Shown here piece by piece: positions 1 to 6,932 of a DNA stretch of 12,508 nt. The translations under genes and the position numbers were made by a program. The notes under the pieces were generated by a model. The model had not been told where the DNA came from and ran no database searches. It was given only the letters and a program-made list of their open reading frames with translations. Numbering within the stretch: the first letter of the stretch is position 1; each line of letters starts with the position of its first letter. The stretch comes from JAAYZK01 sp964535025 (GTDB taxonomy: Bacteria; Planctomycetota; Phycisphaerae; SM23-33; FEN-1343). The stretch covers positions 1-12,508 of the forward strand of contig CAZHRW010000106.1 of the NCBI GenBank assembly GCA_964535025.1, written 5' to 3'.

Positions 1-954
1 ATCCTCACGAGCATGGGTCGCGGCGAGGATGCCGCGACGTTCGCCGAGAAGCGCCTCGCCGCGGGGCTGCCCGAGCCGTTCTTCATGAGCGTCGGCTGCG
101 TCGAGCCGCACCGGCCCTTCCCCGAGCCGCCCCTGACCGACGAAGCCGTCCGCTTCGCCCGCGCCCCCGCCCCGCTGCCCGACACGCCCGCCACGCGGCG
201 GGACGTCGCCGGCTACGCGATGCTCGTCGAGCGTTACGACGCGATGGTCGGCCGCGTCCTCGATGCCCTCGACGCCGCGGGATTGGCCGAGCGGACGCTG
301 GTGGTCTGCACGACCGATCACGGCCCGGCCTTCCCGGGGATGAAGTGCACGCTGAGCGACTGGGGCCTGGGCGTGCTGCTGATCCTCCGCGGGGCGGGCA
401 TCCCCGCCGGCGCGAGCACCGACGCGCTGGTCTCGCACCTGGACGTGTTCCCCACGCTGTGCGACTGGCTCGGCATCGACCCGCCGCCGTGGCTGGAGGG
501 CCACAGCCTCGGACCGATCCTCCGCGGCGCCGCCGACGGCGTCCGCGACGCGATCTTCGGCGAGGTGACCTACCACGCCGCCTACGAGCCCCAGCGGTGC
601 GTCCGGACCGACCGCTGGAAATACGCCCGCCGCTACGGCGAGAAGACCACGCCCGTCCTGCCCAACTGCGACGACGGCCTGTCCAAGACCCTCCTGCTGA
701 ACGCCGGCTGGGCCGACCGCCCGCTGCCCCGCGAGGCGCTCTACGACATGCTCTTCGACCCGACCGAATCGCACAACCTCATCGACGATCCGACCCTCGC
801 CGACACCGCCGCCGATCTGCGTGAGCGTCTCGCCCGCTGGATGACCGACACCCACGACCCCCTCCTGCACGGCCCGGTCCCCCCGCCCTCGGGCGCCAAA
901 ATCAACGATCCGGACGGCCTCTCGCCCAAGGACCCGCCGCAGGAGATCCCCTAG
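1..954 (+). CDS. Sulfatase, N-sulfoglucosamine sulfohydrolase-like, 5' truncated by the window edge
   Basis: The reading frame is open from base 1, so this is the C-terminal 317 residues of a longer protein. Sulfatases remove sulfate esters or N-sulfates from glycans, usually in the periplasm or outside the cell. Visible family marks are PHRPF after a hydrophobic FFMSVG strand (about base 95), the metal-site TTDHG (Asp codon at 316) and a Lys at 343 in GMKC. The C-terminal half reads RCVRTDRWKY, then LYDMLFDPTESHNL, then WMTDTHDPLLHGPV, which is the tail pattern of the sulfamidase (SGSH-like) branch. The N-terminal CxPSR or SxPSR motif that carries the formylglycine lies outside the window, so activity cannot be judged. 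The first ATG (base 13) is internal. The last codons and the stop (952-954) fall inside a repeated GATCCC...TACAAT element. Sulfatase assignment is firm; the exact substrate is inferred. Confidence 0.9.
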   Translation: MLTSMGRGEDAATFAEKRLAAGLPEPFFMSVGCVEPHRPFPEPPLTDEAVRFARAPAPLPDTPATRRDVAGYAMLVERYDAMVGRVLDALDAAGLAERTLVVCTTDHGPAFPGMKCTLSDWGLGVLLILRGAGIPAGASTDALVSHLDVFPTLCDWLGIDPPPWLEGHSLGPILRGAADGVRDAIFGEVTYHAAYEPQRCVRTDRWKYARRYGEKTTPVLPNCDDGLSKTLLLNAGWADRPLPREALYDMLFDPTESHNLIDDPTLADTAADLRERLARWMTDTHDPLLHGPVPPPSGAKINDPDGLSPKDPPQEIP

Positions 955-980
955 GACCCGGCACACCGGCACTTACAATC
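943..980 (+). repeat. Box repeat copy A (GATCCC-N23-TACAAT)
   Basis: First of three copies of a short element beginning GAGATCCC and ending ACTTACAATC. The GATCCC at 945-950 and the TACAAT at 974-979 are 29 bases apart start to start, exactly as in copies B and C. It overlaps the sulfatase stop codon. TACAAT resembles a -10 hexamer, but the bases 17 nt upstream (CTAGGA) are a poor -35, so promoter activity of this copy is doubtful. Confidence 0.65.
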
Positions 981-1052
981 TCCCCCTCCCCCGGCCCCCC
1001 GCGCGCCACGAAGCTAATGTCGGCCAGCGCTGCACAGCCTCCTCCAGTTTCC

Positions 1053-1100
1053 AGTTTCGGGACACAAAAAGAATTATAATTCTTTATGTGTCCCGAAACT
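1053..1100. repeat. 48-bp near-perfect palindrome (REP-like)
   Basis: The two 24-base halves are reverse complements except for one A/A mismatch (positions 1067 and 1086). The outer arms carry the half-site GTTTCGGGACACA (1054-1066) and its complement TGTGTCCCGAAAC (1087-1099). The centre is an A/T-rich GAATTATAATTC. It could form a cruciform in DNA or a long hairpin in RNA just after the sulfatase, and it might act as a transcript end or stabiliser. There is no T-tract, so it is not a textbook intrinsic terminator. Confidence 0.85.
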
Positions 1101-1130
1101 CCTCATGACCCGTCCTGCACGGCCCGGTCC

Positions 1131-1178
1131 AATTTCGGGACATAAAGAGAATCGGAATTGTCTATGTGTCCCGAAACT
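1131..1178. repeat. Second, degenerate palindrome of the same family
   Basis: This has the same 48-base span as the first unit but a decayed left arm (AATTTCGGGACA, which lacks one CA step of the family arm). The right arm is intact (TGTGTCCCGAAAC, 1165-1177). The right half GAATTGTCTATGTG onward matches the half-site at 3526-3549 almost base for base, which shows the units were copied rather than being chance palindromes. Confidence 0.75.
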
Positions 1179-1180
1179 CG

Positions 1181-1200
1181 TCTTTATGTGTCCCGAAACT
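1181..1200 (+). repeat. Solo half-site of the palindrome family
   Basis: A lone right arm, TCTTTATGTGTCCCGAAACT, abuts the second palindrome and is identical to the right arm of the first one (1081-1100). No matching left arm follows it, so it is an orphan half-unit. Confidence 0.75.
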
Positions 1201-1227
1201 CGTCTCGCGCGAAAACTCGCGCCGGGG

Positions 1228-1265
1228 GAGATCCCGTGACAACGGGTGCAGCGGGACTTACAATC
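1228..1265 (+). promoter_or_regulatory. Box repeat copy B, with a sigma70-type promoter for the ankyrin lipoprotein gene
   Basis: This copy has the same GATCCC (1230-1235) and ACTTACAATC (1256-1265) as copies A and C. It also has a good -35: GTGACA at 1236-1241, then exactly 17 bases, then TACAAT at 1259-1264. Each hexamer is one base off consensus. Transcription would start near 1271, about 94 bases before the ATG at 1365. This is the only copy with a convincing -35 and the only one placed upstream of a gene in the right direction. Confidence 0.65.
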
Positions 1266-1364
1266 CCGCCGTCTCGCGTGGCGCGTGTCACGCAGGGGCG
1301 TTCCTGTCGTGAAGGCGGACCGATCCGTCCGCCGTATCGGTGCCCAGTGTGGTAGGAGGCAGGT

Positions 1365-3332
1365 ATGAGACGGGGTCGGGCAACGTTGATTCATTGCGTG
1401 GTGCTGGCGGCGGCCCTGGCGGCCGCGGGATGCGCGGCTCAGGCGCCGAAGCCGACGGCGGATGGTGCGCCGGCGGCCGAGGCGTTCCTCCAGGCCGTCC
1501 GGGACGGCGACCGGGCCGCGGCGGACGCCGCCGTGACGGCCCATCCCGAATGGGTCAACGAGATCATCGGGCCGTGGGAGTGCCCGCCGATCCACTACGC
1601 CGCCGACGGCGGCCACGCGGACATCGTCCGCCTGTTGATCGAGCGCGGCGCCGACGTCAACGCCCACCACCCGCGGTACCGCTGGTACCCGCTCCACGAG
1701 GCGGCCAACCAGGGCCACGCCGACGTCGCCGCGCTGCTGCTCGACCACGGGGCCGAGGTCAACCCGGCCAACCACGACGCGCTCACGCCGCTGCTGATGG
1801 CCGCCGCCGAAGGCCGTCGCGACGTCGTGGTGCTGCTCATCGAGCGCGGCGCGCCGATCGACCAGGCCGGCACCGGCCGCTGGACCCTCCTGCACGAGGC
1901 GGCGGCTCGCGGGGATGCCGACATCACCGAACTCCTGCTCGAGCGCGGGTTGACCGTCGACGTCCGCTGCGAGGACGGCCGCACGCCCCTGCACTGGGCG
2001 GCGACGCCCGCCATGGTGCGGCTGCTGGTCAACCGCGGTGCGGCGGTCGACGCACGGGGCAGCCACCGGCGGACACCGCTGCACCTGGCGGCCTTCTTCG
2101 GCAACGACGACGTCGCCGCCGCCCTGCTGGATGTCGGGGCGGACGTCAACGCCGCCGACGCCGACGGCCGTACGCCCCTGGACCTCGCCGACGAGGAACA
2201 CCATCCCCGCACGGTCGACGGGCTCATCGCCCGCGGCGGCATGCACGGGACGCCCACGACGACCGCCGCGACGCAGACCCGCACCCGGATCGGCCCGCGC
2301 GGGCAGTTCTACCTCAACGACGAGCCGATCATCCCCATCGGCGTCTGGCAGCAGCCCGAGCGGCTGTTCGCGTATCACCGCACGCTCGGGGCCAACTGCC
2401 TGGTCTACCCGCCCGGCGGCGGGCTCGGCGACGACACCTCGACCCCCCCCTACGTCCGCCGCGCCGCCGAGGCGCGACTCGGGGCCTTCATGCACTACCA
2501 CGACGCCCTTCGCGACCTGCCGGGGGTCTGGGGCTGGGTCGGCGGCGGCTGGCCCGTCGAGCGCGCCCGGTGGACCTACGAGCGGCTGCGGCGCAGCGAC
2601 CCCGGCCGCGTCATCCTCTGCAATTTCGGCGGGCACGGCCTGGTCAACGACGACGCGGACGCCGCGGCGTTCTATCGCCAGGTGTTCCCCTACATCGACT
2701 GCATCTGCCCGCACGTCTGGCCCGAGATGAACGTCGGCGAGCCGCGCAACCTGCGCAACGTCGCCGCCATGGTCGATACCGCTCGCCGCCTGTGCGCTGG
2801 CCGCCCCGACGGGGAGGTGAGCATCTGGATCGACATCAACCCCCACGCCTGGACCACCCCGAGCCACGAACGGCTGGAGGCGCCGACGTTCGAGGAGTTC
2901 CGCTACCAGGTCTGGCTGGGGCTCATCCACGGCGCCGACGGGATCTGCATCTTCCCGATCTCGTTCCACCCGTTCGTCTTCTCGCAGATCCCCGCCGGGA
3001 CCGACACGCAGATGCCCGGGCTGTTCGAGCGGGTCGGCGCCTTCGCCGCGGTCCTCGCCGCCGACGCCTCGCCGCGGGCGATCCGCGTAACCGGCGAGGG
3101 TGTCCTCGACATCACCACACGCCGTCTCGACGGCGCCGACTACGTCTTCGTCCTCGCCGGCGAGGGCGCCGCCCAGACGATCCGCCTGGAAGCGGACGGC
3201 CTCGGCCGGACCCTCGCCCTCCACGACGCGCTCGACGACGCCCCCCGCCGCCCCGCCGGCGGCGCCTACAGCGAGCGCGTCGACCCCCTGGACCTGCGGA
3301 TCTGGCGCCTCACGGAAACCGGTCGTCCCTGA
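1365..3332 (+). CDS. Ankyrin-repeat lipoprotein with a C-terminal TIM-barrel glycoside-hydrolase-like domain
   Basis: The protein has 655 residues. The start is fixed by TAGGAGG at 1353-1359, 5 bases before the ATG. A short basic N-terminus, a hydrophobic stretch and the lipobox AAGC (Cys23) predict a lipid-anchored exported protein. Residues about 36-302 form roughly eight ankyrin repeats with typical cores such as GHADIVRLLIERGADVNA, TPLHWAA and TPLHLAA; one repeat near residue 210 is short. From residue 308 a second domain starts with RGQFYLNDEPIIPIGVW, the opening strand of many TIM-barrel glycoside-hydrolase-like proteins. It has a GVWGW strand at 387-391 and EEFRYQVW...HGADG at 510-526, like the barrel end of those families. 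Where relatives usually carry an acidic residue after the GW strand (a DEP-like motif), this protein has GGGW, so catalysis is uncertain. The lipoprotein and ankyrin calls are firm; the barrel domain is recognised by pattern only. Confidence 0.8.
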   Translation: MRRGRATLIHCVVLAAALAAAGCAAQAPKPTADGAPAAEAFLQAVRDGDRAAADAAVTAHPEWVNEIIGPWECPPIHYAADGGHADIVRLLIERGADVNAHHPRYRWYPLHEAANQGHADVAALLLDHGAEVNPANHDALTPLLMAAAEGRRDVVVLLIERGAPIDQAGTGRWTLLHEAAARGDADITELLLERGLTVDVRCEDGRTPLHWAATPAMVRLLVNRGAAVDARGSHRRTPLHLAAFFGNDDVAAALLDVGADVNAADADGRTPLDLADEEHHPRTVDGLIARGGMHGTPTTTAATQTRTRIGPRGQFYLNDEPIIPIGVWQQPERLFAYHRTLGANCLVYPPGGGLGDDTSTPPYVRRAAEARLGAFMHYHDALRDLPGVWGWVGGGWPVERARWTYERLRRSDPGRVILCNFGGHGLVNDDADAAAFYRQVFPYIDCICPHVWPEMNVGEPRNLRNVAAMVDTARRLCAGRPDGEVSIWIDINPHAWTTPSHERLEAPTFEEFRYQVWLGLIHGADGICIFPISFHPFVFSQIPAGTDTQMPGLFERVGAFAAVLAADASPRAIRVTGEGVLDITTRRLDGADYVFVLAGEGAAQTIRLEADGLGRTLALHDALDDAPRRPAGGAYSERVDPLDLRIWRLTETGRP

Positions 3333-3345
3333 TCGGACCGGCCCG

Positions 3346-3384
3346 GAAGATCCCCTACTAACCGGCACCTCAGCACTTACAATC
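3346..3384 (+). repeat. Box repeat copy C (GATCCC-N23-TACAAT)
   Basis: Third copy, starting 14 bases after the ankyrin gene stop. GATCCC is at 3349-3354 and TACAAT at 3378-3383, again 29 bases apart. The stretch CCGGCACCTCAGCACTTAC parallels CCGGCACACCGGCACTTAC of copy A. The bases at the -35 position (CTACTA) are a poor match. The downstream order (CGCGCC.CACGAA, AGTTTCC, palindrome) repeats that of copy A, so copies A and C appear to be two examples of one larger element. Confidence 0.65.
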
Positions 3385-3451
3385 TTTGTCCCGCCGCGCC
3401 TCACGAACGCAATGCACGGCTAATGGTGGCTAGCTTCCGCTAGTTTCCTCT

Positions 3452-3511
3452 AGTTTCGGGACACAGAACTAATTGCAATTGTGTTCTGCAATTGTTTATG
3501 TGTCCCGAAAC
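3452..3511. repeat. Compound palindrome with an inner hairpin (REP-like)
   Basis: The outer arms are GTTTCGGGACACA (3453-3465) and TGTGTCCCGAAAC (3499-3511), the same half-sites as in the first cluster. Inside them is a second inverted repeat, CAGAAC (3464-3469) with GTTCTG (3483-3488), enclosing AATTGCAATT. A folded form would be branched. It lies between the converging ankyrin and permease genes. Confidence 0.8.
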
Positions 3512-3525
3512 GCTGGAAACTCTGC

Positions 3526-3549
3526 GAATTGTCTATGTGTCCCGAAACT
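3526..3549 (+). repeat. Solo half-site overlapping the permease 3' end
   Basis: The block GAATTGTCTATGTG followed by TCCCGAAACTC is the same as bases 1154-1179 in the other cluster. On the minus strand it encodes the last five residues (EFRDT) and the TAG stop (3533-3535) of the permease gene. Confidence 0.75.
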
Positions 3550-4867
3550 CTGCGGCGGCGCGGGCGCGGCGGCGGAGGCGGTGCCAGAGCAGGCCGAGGC
3601 CGATCAGGGCCAGACCCGTCAGCCAGATCCGCCGGTCGACCCAGAAGGCCAGGAACAGGCAGCCCAGCAGGCCGCACCAGGGAAAGAGCGGCGAGAACAG
3701 CCGCTGCTCACGCGTCAGCCGCAGCGCCGCCAGATTGGTGATGGCGTAGTAGATCAGTACGGTGAACGCGCTGAACGACCACGTCGTCCTGACGCTGCCG
3801 ATCGACGCCAGCGCGGCGACGGCGACGCCGACGACCAGCACGGCCACCCAGGGCGTCCTGCCGGCGGCGTCGAGTGTCGCCACGACGCGGGGCATGTCCG
3901 CCCGCCGCCCCATCGCCAGCAGCACCCGCGAGAGGCCCAGCAGCAGGTTCAGCAGCACGCCCAGCATCGCCGTGATCGCCCCGATCGCCACGACCGGCGC
4001 CACGGCGGGCCCGGCGACGCGGCGAGCGACCACCTCCAGCGGGGCGGCCTGGCGCTCGGTCGCCGCGCTCAGCACGCCGGACCCCGCCGCACCGACGCCG
4101 ACGACGCCCACCGCCACGTACAGCAGGCCCGAGACGATCAACGTCATCACGATCGCCCGCGGGATCGTTCGACGCGGCGACCTCACTTCCTCGCCCAGCG
4201 TGGCGATCCGCCCGTAGCCGGTGTACGCCACGAACATCAGCGCCGTCGCGTACAGCACCCCGCGCACTGCGCCCCACGCCCCGCCGTCGCCGGCGGCGAA
4301 AAAGGGCGTCAAGTGCCTGCCGCCCGACCGCACCACCGCCGGCGCACCGGCGACGATGAAGGTCGCCAGCGCCGCGAGCGTCACCGACACGATGACGATG
4401 TTGGTCACGCTCGACCGCCGCATGCCGCGGACCACCACGGCGGTGAGCCCACCGACGGCGGCGACGGCGAGCCACGGCAGCGCCGCGCCGCCGCCGCGGC
4501 CGAGGGCGTGGAGCAGGTAGCCGGCGAAGCCCAGTGCGGCGGTCGCCGCCGAGGCCGACTTGGCCAGCAGGAACATCCAGCCCGCCGTGAACCCCAGCGC
4601 CGGGGACAGGACCGCGTAGCCGTACGCGTACGTGCCGCCGCTGACCGGATGGGTCGCCGCGAGCTGCGCGCTGCTCAACGCGTTGCACATCGCCAGCAGC
4701 CCGGCCAGCACGATCGCCAGGACCACCGCCGGCCCGGCCACGTCGGCCGCCACGCCGATGCTGACGAACACGCCGGTCCCGACGATGGACCCCAGGCCCA
4801 TCATCATCGCGCCGAACACGCCCAGTTCGCGCTTGAGCCTCCGCTCGCCCGTCCCCGCCGGACCCAT
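3533..4867 (-). CDS. APC-family amino-acid permease (cationic amino-acid transporter-like)
   Basis: The protein has 444 residues. The start chosen is the ATG at 4867-4865, with AAGGAG (complement of 4876-4881) 8 bases upstream. The frame stays open further upstream, but that part is Arg/Gly-rich and has no signal. After a short basic N-terminus, TM1 carries GLGSIVGTGVFVSIG, the unwound substrate-binding helix motif of APC transporters. Further marks are PVSGGTYAYGYAVLSP, FVAYTGYGRIATLGEEVRSP and LGLSRVLLAMGRRADMPRVV, all conserved in this family. About 12 membrane segments are expected. The C-terminus (PLFPWCGLLGCLFLAFWVD, then a basic tail) is like YfnA/CAT members. It should import amino acids, probably by proton symport, but the substrate cannot be read from sequence. 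The last five residues and the stop come from a repeat half-site, so the native C-terminus has been altered slightly. Confidence 0.9.
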   Translation of the reverse strand: MGPAGTGERRLKRELGVFGAMMMGLGSIVGTGVFVSIGVAADVAGPAVVLAIVLAGLLAMCNALSSAQLAATHPVSGGTYAYGYAVLSPALGFTAGWMFLLAKSASAATAALGFAGYLLHALGRGGGAALPWLAVAAVGGLTAVVVRGMRRSSVTNIVIVSVTLAALATFIVAGAPAVVRSGGRHLTPFFAAGDGGAWGAVRGVLYATALMFVAYTGYGRIATLGEEVRSPRRTIPRAIVMTLIVSGLLYVAVGVVGVGAAGSGVLSAATERQAAPLEVVARRVAGPAVAPVVAIGAITAMLGVLLNLLLGLSRVLLAMGRRADMPRVVATLDAAGRTPWVAVLVVGVAVAALASIGSVRTTWSFSAFTVLIYYAITNLAALRLTREQRLFSPLFPWCGLLGCLFLAFWVDRRIWLTGLALIGLGLLWHRLRRRARAAAEFRDT

Positions 4868-5103
4868 CGCCGCCGCTCCTTCCCTCGACCCCCGCCCCCA
4901 CCAGCATATGCCGCCCGTCCGCCCGACGCCGTCGCCGCCCGGGCGCTCCATCGGCCTTGTGTCGCGGCCGGTTCGCGATAGAATCGGGTAGCCGCTCGAG
5001 CCGCAGACGGCTTGGCGCCGACGGCCGGTGGCCGGCGCGAGGGCAACTGCGAATCGCCGACCCCCCGGCCCCGCCGCGGCGAGACAGAAAGGACACGTCA
5101 CTC
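4868..5103. other. Divergent intergenic region between the permease and the GH39-like gene
   Basis: The 236-base spacer holds the Shine-Dalgarno of the permease (4876-4881, complement strand) and a candidate promoter for the plus-strand gene (4957-4984). It also holds GC hairpins in that gene's leader: AGCCG/CGGCT (4999-5012) and GCGCCG/CGGCGC (5015-5038). No convincing minus-strand promoter was found. Confidence 0.5.
4957..4984 (+). promoter_or_regulatory. Candidate promoter of the GH39-like gene
   Basis: TTGTGT (4957-4962) and TAGAAT (4979-4984) are 16 bases apart. The -10 matches five of six consensus bases; the -35 matches only its TTG. The start would be near 4991, giving a leader of about 113 bases. 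It stands out in GC-rich surroundings, but it remains a prediction. Confidence 0.4.
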
Positions 5104-6879
5104 ATGAAGGACACTGCCATGGCCTCGAACCTCCCCGCCGCCCCGGCCGGCCGTGACGACGCCGGCGGGGCCGCCGTCCGCTCGTTACGCGTTATCGCCG
5201 TCCTGTGCCTGGTCGCCGCGACGCTGGGCGGGTGCGGCCGGGCCGATCGTTCGCGGCCGGGCGCGGCCGTACCCGACGAGGCCGCCGCGACGGCTGAGCC
5301 GCGACCGGGCGAACGAACGCTTCGCGTGCGGGCCGACCGGGGCGGGGCCGAGCTGTACCGTTTCTGGCACGTGTCCAATTTCGCCCTGCACGACCACTAC
5401 ACGTTCACGCGGCCCGGCGACCTGGAGATCCTGCGGCAGCGCGCGCCGCTCACGCGGGGCGTGCTGATCGACTTCGCCCTGGGCGGCCGCTTCCGCGACG
5501 GCCAGGAGATGTGCGCCGCCCCGGGCGACAACGGCACCCTCCACGCGGACTTCTCGCTGCTGATCGCCCGCGTGCGCGCGGTCCTCGATGCCGACCTGGA
5601 ACCGTGGCTGATGCTGGAGAAGGTGCCGCCGGCCCTCAGCGACCCGCCGCGATGGCATGCCTACGGCAACACGGCCCCCGCCGCGGATTACGCTATGTGG
5701 TATCGTTATGTCCGAGCGGCCGTCGAAGCCCTGGTGGACGCCTTCGGCCGCGAGCAGGTGGCCGGCTGGCGCTTCATGGTCGCCACCGAGCCGGACCTTC
5801 GGCCGGCCCATTGGGCCGGGACCCGCGAGCAGTTCTTCGAGCACCTGGACGTCACGGTCGCCGCGGTCCGCAGCATCCTGCCGGAGGCGCGGATCTCGCC
5901 CGGCAACATCCTCAACCCCGCCTTCGCCGAGCCGTCCGGGGAGCCGGCACCTGACGAGTCGCCGGCCAAAGGCCGCAGGGCCTGGGGGCTGGACATCATC
6001 GACCACGCCGCCGGCGGCACCCATGCCCGCACGGGACGGCCGGGCACGCCGATGGACTTCTTCAGCGCCTCCTGGTACACCCGCGTCGGGCGGCCCACCG
6101 ACGAGTTCGACCGGGCGATCCGCGTCATGCGCCGCCGCCTGGACCGCTATGCGCAATTCCGCGGGCTGCCGATCGACATTCGCGAGTTCGGCGTCCTCCA
6201 CGACGAGCACCGCCGGCGGCTGTTCGCCGGCGACAGCAGCGAGTGGGCGGCCTCGTTCTACGCCGCCATCGCCCGCCGCGTCTACGAGCACCGGGTGCGC
6301 GCGGTCTTTGAATGGGACTACGCCACCTACGGCGTGATGCATCCGCGGGGACAGGTCATGGCCCTGCTCGAACGGATGGTCGGCGGCCGGCAAGTGCCCG
6401 TCGAGGTCCTCGACGCCGTCTCGGCCGCCGACTGCCACGCCATCGCCTGCGCCCGCGACGGACGGCTGCTGGTGCTGCTGTACCACCACCGCCCGCCGCG
6501 CGACGACGGGCCCGACGAGATCGTTCACCTGGAGATCCTCGATCCGCGGATCACGCGCGGCGACGCCTGGCGGCTTTGCGAATGGACCCTCGATGCCCAA
6601 CGCACCGGCTGGGCCCGGGCCTTTCGCGCCGACGCCGAGGCCGCCGGCCTGCAGCCGCTGGCGACCGCCGCGGCCTTCGAGGGCAGCCCCGGGCGGTGCT
6701 ACGGCCCGGCGGGCATCGACCTGTTCCACCAGAACATCGAACGCTACCGCAAGCTGGCCCGCCTCGTCCAGACTCGTCGTGACGAGCCCCTCACCGCCGC
6801 CGACGGCCAGCTCCGCCTCACACTCCACCTGCCCGGCCACAGCGTGCGGCTGCTCGAGCTGACCCCGCTTGGAGACTGA
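5104..6879 (+). CDS. GH39-like glycoside hydrolase lipoprotein
   Basis: The protein has 591 residues from ATG 5104 (AAAGGA 10 bases upstream). A second ATG at 5119 has AAGGA 7 bases upstream and is equally possible. The lipobox is LGGC (Cys44 from the first start) after a hydrophobic stretch, so the protein is exported and lipid-anchored. The body follows the GH39 (clan A) plan. ELYRFWHVSNF leads the barrel, and EPWLMLEKVPPALSDPP matches the family's strand with PxALS. VAGWRFMVATEPDL carries the expected acid/base Glu229, and IDIREFGVLHDEH carries the expected nucleophile Glu361. FEWDYATYGVMHPRGQVMALLERM resembles the end of the barrel. A C-terminal beta-like segment ends in LTLHLPGHSVRLLELTP. 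GH39 enzymes act on xylosides, iduronides and related glycans. The usual Asn before the acid/base Glu is Thr here, so substrate and activity are uncertain. Its neighbours (sulfatase, second lipoprotein) suit glycan degradation. Confidence 0.75.
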   Translation: MKDTAMASNLPAAPAGRDDAGGAAVRSLRVIAVLCLVAATLGGCGRADRSRPGAAVPDEAAATAEPRPGERTLRVRADRGGAELYRFWHVSNFALHDHYTFTRPGDLEILRQRAPLTRGVLIDFALGGRFRDGQEMCAAPGDNGTLHADFSLLIARVRAVLDADLEPWLMLEKVPPALSDPPRWHAYGNTAPAADYAMWYRYVRAAVEALVDAFGREQVAGWRFMVATEPDLRPAHWAGTREQFFEHLDVTVAAVRSILPEARISPGNILNPAFAEPSGEPAPDESPAKGRRAWGLDIIDHAAGGTHARTGRPGTPMDFFSASWYTRVGRPTDEFDRAIRVMRRRLDRYAQFRGLPIDIREFGVLHDEHRRRLFAGDSSEWAASFYAAIARRVYEHRVRAVFEWDYATYGVMHPRGQVMALLERMVGGRQVPVEVLDAVSAADCHAIACARDGRLLVLLYHHRPPRDDGPDEIVHLEILDPRITRGDAWRLCEWTLDAQRTGWARAFRADAEAAGLQPLATAAAFEGSPGRCYGPAGIDLFHQNIERYRKLARLVQTRRDEPLTAADGQLRLTLHLPGHSVRLLELTPLGD

Positions 6880-6891
6880 GCGACGCCACCG

Positions 6892-6918
6892 GCGGGGCCG
6901 TCACCGGGTCGGCCCCGC
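6892..6918 (+). other. GC-rich hairpin before mutM
   Basis: GCGGGGCCG (6892-6900) and CGGCCCCGC (6910-6918) form a perfect 9-bp stem with a 9-base loop. It sits 12 bases after the upstream stop and 14 bases before the mutM ATG, and no T-run follows. It could weaken read-through or translation of mutM. In DNA this GC-rich, chance formation is possible. Confidence 0.35.
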
Positions 6919-6932
6919 GACAGGGAACCATC

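Larger units (their letters stand above)
981..1227. other. Gene-free stretch filled by repeats
   Basis: No convincing coding sequence is seen between the sulfatase and the ankyrin gene. A C-rich stretch (981-1010) is followed by a segment containing CGCGCCACGAAGCTAATG (about 1001-1020). A close relative of that segment occurs near 3393-3413 at the same place relative to the second repeat cluster. After it come the palindromes and half-sites of 1053-1200. The segment is best read as a composite of dispersed repeats. Confidence 0.6.

Noticed and set aside
1053..1200. A CRISPR array, given several repeats in a row
   Set aside because: The units are inverted and irregularly spaced, with no constant-length spacers and no cas genes.
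1074..3404. A 776-codon open frame on the minus strand opposite the ankyrin gene
   Set aside because: Composition is Arg/Gly/Asp/Val-rich without domains. It is the mirror of a high-GC coding frame, and the plus-strand gene has a signal peptide, ribosome site and clear ankyrin repeats.
3473..4981. A 502-codon plus-strand open frame opposite the permease
   Set aside because: It is rich in Arg, Gln, His and Pro with no hydrophobic core, an antisense shadow of the membrane protein gene.
5185..6840. A 551-codon minus-strand open frame opposite the GH39-like gene
   Set aside because: No domain or ribosome site was seen; the sense frame carries the lipobox and both catalytic-site motifs.
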